Source: an uncultured Oscillospiraceae bacterium (GTDB lineage: Bacteria; Bacillota; Clostridia; Oscillospirales; Oscillospiraceae). Taken from it: a stretch of DNA of 7,941 bases. Numbering within the stretch: the stretch's first letter is position 1; every line of letters starts with the position of its first letter. Location: contig CAAFEV010000104.1 of assembly GCA_900762005.1 (NCBI GenBank), positions 1 to 7,941 on the forward strand, read 5' to 3'. The notes under the pieces are model-generated. The model had not been told where the DNA came from. It ran no database searches and saw nothing but the letters and a program-made list of their open reading frames with translations. Positions 6,524 to 7,941 of this stretch are shown piece by piece. The position numbers were made by a program, and so were the translations under genes.

Positions 6524-7474
6524 TCATTGCAGTGCTTGCGTCAGTGCAGCCAAATTTTGTTCCATCAGATTCAGGTAGCTTGCGCCGTTTTTGACATCGG
6601 CTGCGGTCACTGACTGCATGGAATTCAGACTGAAAACCCGTGTGTCGGGGCACTTTGCAGTTTCAATTACGGTGTCGGCGATTTTTGCGGTACTGCCCTC
6701 AATCGTCAACAGGGCAGAAGCACCGCTCTCTTTCAGACGCTCAGCAAGAAATACAACGGTTTCAAAGCTTGCCTCTGTCTCTGCCGAGCAGCCGGAAAAA
6801 GCGGCGTAGTAGTCCAAAGCATAGTCCTCCGCAAGATAGAGGAAAGGGAAACGGTCTGCAAAAATGACTGTATGCTGCGGCGCGGCGGCAACGACCTCGG
6901 CAAAGCGACCGTCTAAATCGCGCAATGCAGCTGAATATGCTGCTTCGTTTGCCGTGATTTTATCGGCACTGTCCGGCGCAAGGGTGCGCAGCATTTTGGC
7001 AACGGACTGACAGAGCAGGTCGGCATTTTTCAGCGAGAGCCAGATATGCTCGTCGTTTTCGTGCTCATCCTCGCCCTCGTGACTGTGCTCGGCACCTTCC
7101 GGGACGGTCTCCTCCTTCACGGCATTGCCGAGGGCTTGCATCAAATTCAGCACGACGCGGCTGCCGTTCGCCTTGGTCTTTAAAGCGTCGTCAACCCAAC
7201 TGTCGGATTCGCCCCCGATATAGACAAAAGCATCGCAATTTGCAATTTCCAATAAATCCTCGGCGTTCGGCTGATAATTGTGCAAATCCACACCGTTGTC
7301 GAGCAACAAAACAAGATTTATGTTCATGCCTTCGGTTAAGGTGCGCACCCAGTCATAAACCGGGAAAATCGTCGTGACAATCGTCAGTTTACCCTGTTCT
7401 GCATCCGTACCGCCGCAGGCGGCAAGAGAGCAGAGCAGGCTGAGCAGGACAACAATACAAATCAATCGTTTCAA
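6524..7474 (-). CDS. znuA: Metal ABC transporter substrate-binding lipoprotein (ZnuA/AdcA type)
   Basis: This cluster A-I solute-binding protein captures zinc (possibly manganese) outside the cell for the ZnuBC-type importer. The 316-residue product has a lipoprotein signal (lipobox LAAC, Cys20), then VTTIFPVYDWVR (33-44). A first ligand His65 lies in LHNYQPN. A His/Glu-rich loop at 129-143 (HSHEGEDEHENDEH) leads to His143 in DEHIWLS, the usual second ligand. The third position, normally His in HDAFGYL-like sequences, here reads FADRFPFLYL, with Asp207 or Arg208. The C-terminal half carries GCSAETEASFET (228-239). I chose the TTG at 7474: GGAGGT (7487-7482) is seven bases upstream and KRLICIVVLL is a proper signal start. 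An in-frame TTG at 7495 would put the ribosome site inside the gene. Confidence 0.93.
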   Translation of the reverse strand: MKRLICIVVLLSLLCSLAACGGTDAEQGKLTIVTTIFPVYDWVRTLTEGMNINLVLLLDNGVDLHNYQPNAEDLLEIANCDAFVYIGGESDSWVDDALKTKANGSRVVLNLMQALGNAVKEETVPEGAEHSHEGEDEHENDEHIWLSLKNADLLCQSVAKMLRTLAPDSADKITANEAAYSAALRDLDGRFAEVVAAAPQHTVIFADRFPFLYLAEDYALDYYAAFSGCSAETEASFETVVFLAERLKESGASALLTIEGSTAKIADTVIETAKCPDTRVFSLNSMQSVTAADVKNGASYLNLMEQNLAALTQALQ

Positions 7475-7481
7475 AGGGAAT

Positions 7482-7487
7482 ACCTCC
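7482..7487 (-). promoter_or_regulatory. Ribosome binding site of znuA
   Basis: GGAGGT lies seven bases before the TTG at 7474. It decides that start and rules out the in-frame TTG at 7495. The TTG start should lower translation relative to the downstream ATG genes. Confidence 0.8.
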
Positions 7488-7500
7488 AATTTCAATGTAT

Positions 7501-7517
7501 CCGGCGCAATCTGCCGG
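7501..7517 (-). promoter_or_regulatory. Small hairpin in the znuA leader
   Basis: On the minus strand CCGGC (7517-7513) and GCCGG (7505-7501) form a 5-bp stem around AGATTGC, 13 bases before the znuA ribosome site. The same CCGGC also occurs inside the upstream hairpin (7548-7544), so GCCGG could pair with either copy. Function unknown. Confidence 0.35.
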
Positions 7518-7530
7518 GAAAACAGAGAAC

Positions 7531-7567
7531 GCAGGAAAGCCCTGCCGGAAAAGGGCAGAGTTCCTGC
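7531..7567 (-). terminator. Hairpin between the His/Cys protein gene and znuA (terminator or attenuator)
   Basis: GCAGGAA (7567-7561 on the minus strand) pairs with TTCCTGC (7537-7531). Inside, either GCCCT/AGGGC or CTGCC/GGCAG can form a second helix. It starts 11 bases after the upstream stop and is followed by TTCTCTGTTTT, T-rich but interrupted. It could partly end the first gene's transcript, lowering znuA expression, or just protect the RNA end. No convincing promoter was found between it and znuA. Confidence 0.5.
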
Positions 7568-7577
7568 GGCTTGGAGA

Positions 7578-7853
7578 TTAACGGTTCAGACGTACCCCCT
7601 GTGCAACGGGAAGCGTGCTTTTGACGCACAGACACAGTGCCCGAAAACAACCGAGTGCAAGCGACAGCAGGCAGCATGAGAGCACCGGAAGACAGGCAAG
7701 CGCAAGGCTGCTGCGTTTATGCAGCAAAAGGGCGCAGATTGGGCAGCCCTCGCCGATACAGTCGTGGTCGGCACGGCAAAGCAGAAGGGCAATACTCAGC
7801 ACCAAAAGAACAATCATCACGATGCAAAGCGCACGGCGTGTCGGTTTTGTCAT
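7578..7853 (-). CDS. Small two-helix membrane protein with HDCxGExCPxC motif
   Basis: I do not recognise a named family. The 91-residue product has a basic N-terminus (MTKPTRR), a first membrane helix (about 9-26), a loop and a second helix (about 49-72). The loop holds HDCIGEGCPIC (30-40) and His45: one to two His and three Cys in 16 residues, a credible metal-binding or redox site. By the positive-inside rule the loop should face outward. It is the first gene before the zinc importer and shares the probable promoter, so a role in metal handling is plausible but inferred. The ATG at 7853 follows GGAGGGAGGG (7870-7861) by seven bases. The rest is Leu/Cys-rich (Cys53, 60, 61, 69, 74, 76), and the tail is basic. 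Confidence 0.8.
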   Translation of the reverse strand: MTKPTRRALCIVMIVLLVLSIALLLCRADHDCIGEGCPICALLLHKRSSLALACLPVLSCCLLSLALGCFRALCLCVKSTLPVAQGVRLNR

Positions 7854-7876
7854 GAAAATGCCCTCCCTCCTATAAT
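7847..7876 (+). promoter_or_regulatory. Candidate rightward promoter at the window edge
   Basis: On the plus strand TTGTCA (7847-7852; 5 of 6) and TATAAT (7871-7876; 6 of 6) are 18 bases apart. The start would be near 7883, reading right out of the window. Its -35 covers the start codon of the leftward small gene. No plus-strand gene starts before the edge, so its target is unseen. Confidence 0.4.
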
Positions 7877-7883
7877 TTTATTT

Positions 7884-7913
7884 ATTATACACCCTGCCGC
7901 CAAAAAATGCCAT
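7884..7913 (-). promoter_or_regulatory. Probable promoter of the zinc-uptake operon
   Basis: On the minus strand TATAAT (7889-7884) is perfect, with ATGGCA (7913-7908; 4 of 6 to TTGACA) 18 bases upstream. The start would lie near 7877, just before the GGAGGGAGGG ribosome site, giving a very short leader. The two TATAAT boxes (7871-7876 and 7884-7889) form a 19-base inverted repeat that could also be an operator, but it does not match the usual Zur box. Confidence 0.55.
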
Positions 7914-7920
7914 ACGGCAT
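7907..7920 (-). terminator. Short hairpin plus T-run at the right edge
   Basis: On the minus strand ATGCC-GTAT-GGCAT forms a 5-bp stem and its last T begins a run of T (7908-7902 region). It might be a weak terminator for a leftward gene outside the window. It overlaps the -35 of the zinc-operon promoter, so it could equally be a protein-binding palindrome. The remaining bases to 7941 show nothing else. Confidence 0.3.
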
Positions 7921-7941
7921 GCACCCGTCGAAAGAGCTCTC

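Noticed and set aside
5900..6613. A 237-residue open frame on the plus strand opposite znuC and the end of znuA
   Set aside because: It is fully antisense to genes with complete family motifs, has no recognisable domain or convincing ribosome site, and is explained by the GC-rich codon pattern of the real genes.
7871..7889. Zur box at the zinc-operon promoter
   Set aside because: The firmicute Zur consensus has TAAT and ATTA separated by one base. Here the matching boxes are seven bases apart, and the repeat is explained by two -10 elements.
1..7941. CRISPR array, insertion sequence, prophage or integration at the tRNA-Leu gene
   Set aside because: No spaced direct repeats, transposase or integrase genes are seen, and no second copy of the tRNA 3' end was noticed in the window.

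Overview
The window looks like a chromosomal segment of an endospore-forming, moderately GC-rich member of the Clostridia. The best clue is a spoIIGA-sigE pair, which encodes the mother-cell sporulation sigma factor and its processing protease and is found only in endospore-forming Firmicutes. Strong AGGAGGT-type ribosome sites and a Rex redox repressor agree with this. The Oscillospirales (Butyricicoccus- or Ruminococcus-like) are my guess; nothing here fixes the genus. All convincing genes lie on the minus strand, so transcription runs from high to low coordinates. I see no mobile element, phage gene, CRISPR array or obvious foreign segment.

Right half (7853 down to 2740): a tightly packed cluster read as one probable operon. 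It starts with a small two-helix membrane protein carrying a His/Cys motif. An intergenic region with two hairpins follows, then a complete zinc/manganese-type ABC importer (znuA lipoprotein, znuC ATPase, znuB permease). Next come a lipoprotein of unknown function, the replication-fork AAA+ ATPase rarA and a small four-cysteine DUF951 protein. Gaps are -4 to +25 bases from znuA to DUF951. A long hairpin with a T-run (2656-2696) ends the unit. The importer genes, the His/Cys protein and perhaps the lipoprotein form a metal-acquisition module. rarA and DUF951 are housekeeping genes that appear to ride on the same transcript.

Middle (2604 down to 1074): spoIIGA and sigE overlap by 8 bases and should be translationally coupled. 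SpoIIGA sits in the septal membrane and removes the N-terminal pro-sequence of pro-sigma-E, which switches on the mother-cell programme. The likely promoter is squeezed against, and partly inside, the terminator of the upstream operon. sigG, often the next gene in Firmicutes, is not here; rex follows instead.

Left end (983 down to 1): rex, encoding the NADH/NAD+-sensing repressor of fermentation and anaerobic-respiration genes, has a weak candidate promoter and terminator. After it comes a tRNA-Leu(CAA) gene with a good promoter and a terminator hairpin. No gene-free stretch exceeds 300 bases. The longest, 133-347, holds the tRNA promoter and the candidate rex terminator. At the far right edge two TATAAT boxes face each other, one for the zinc operon and one possibly for a rightward gene outside the window.
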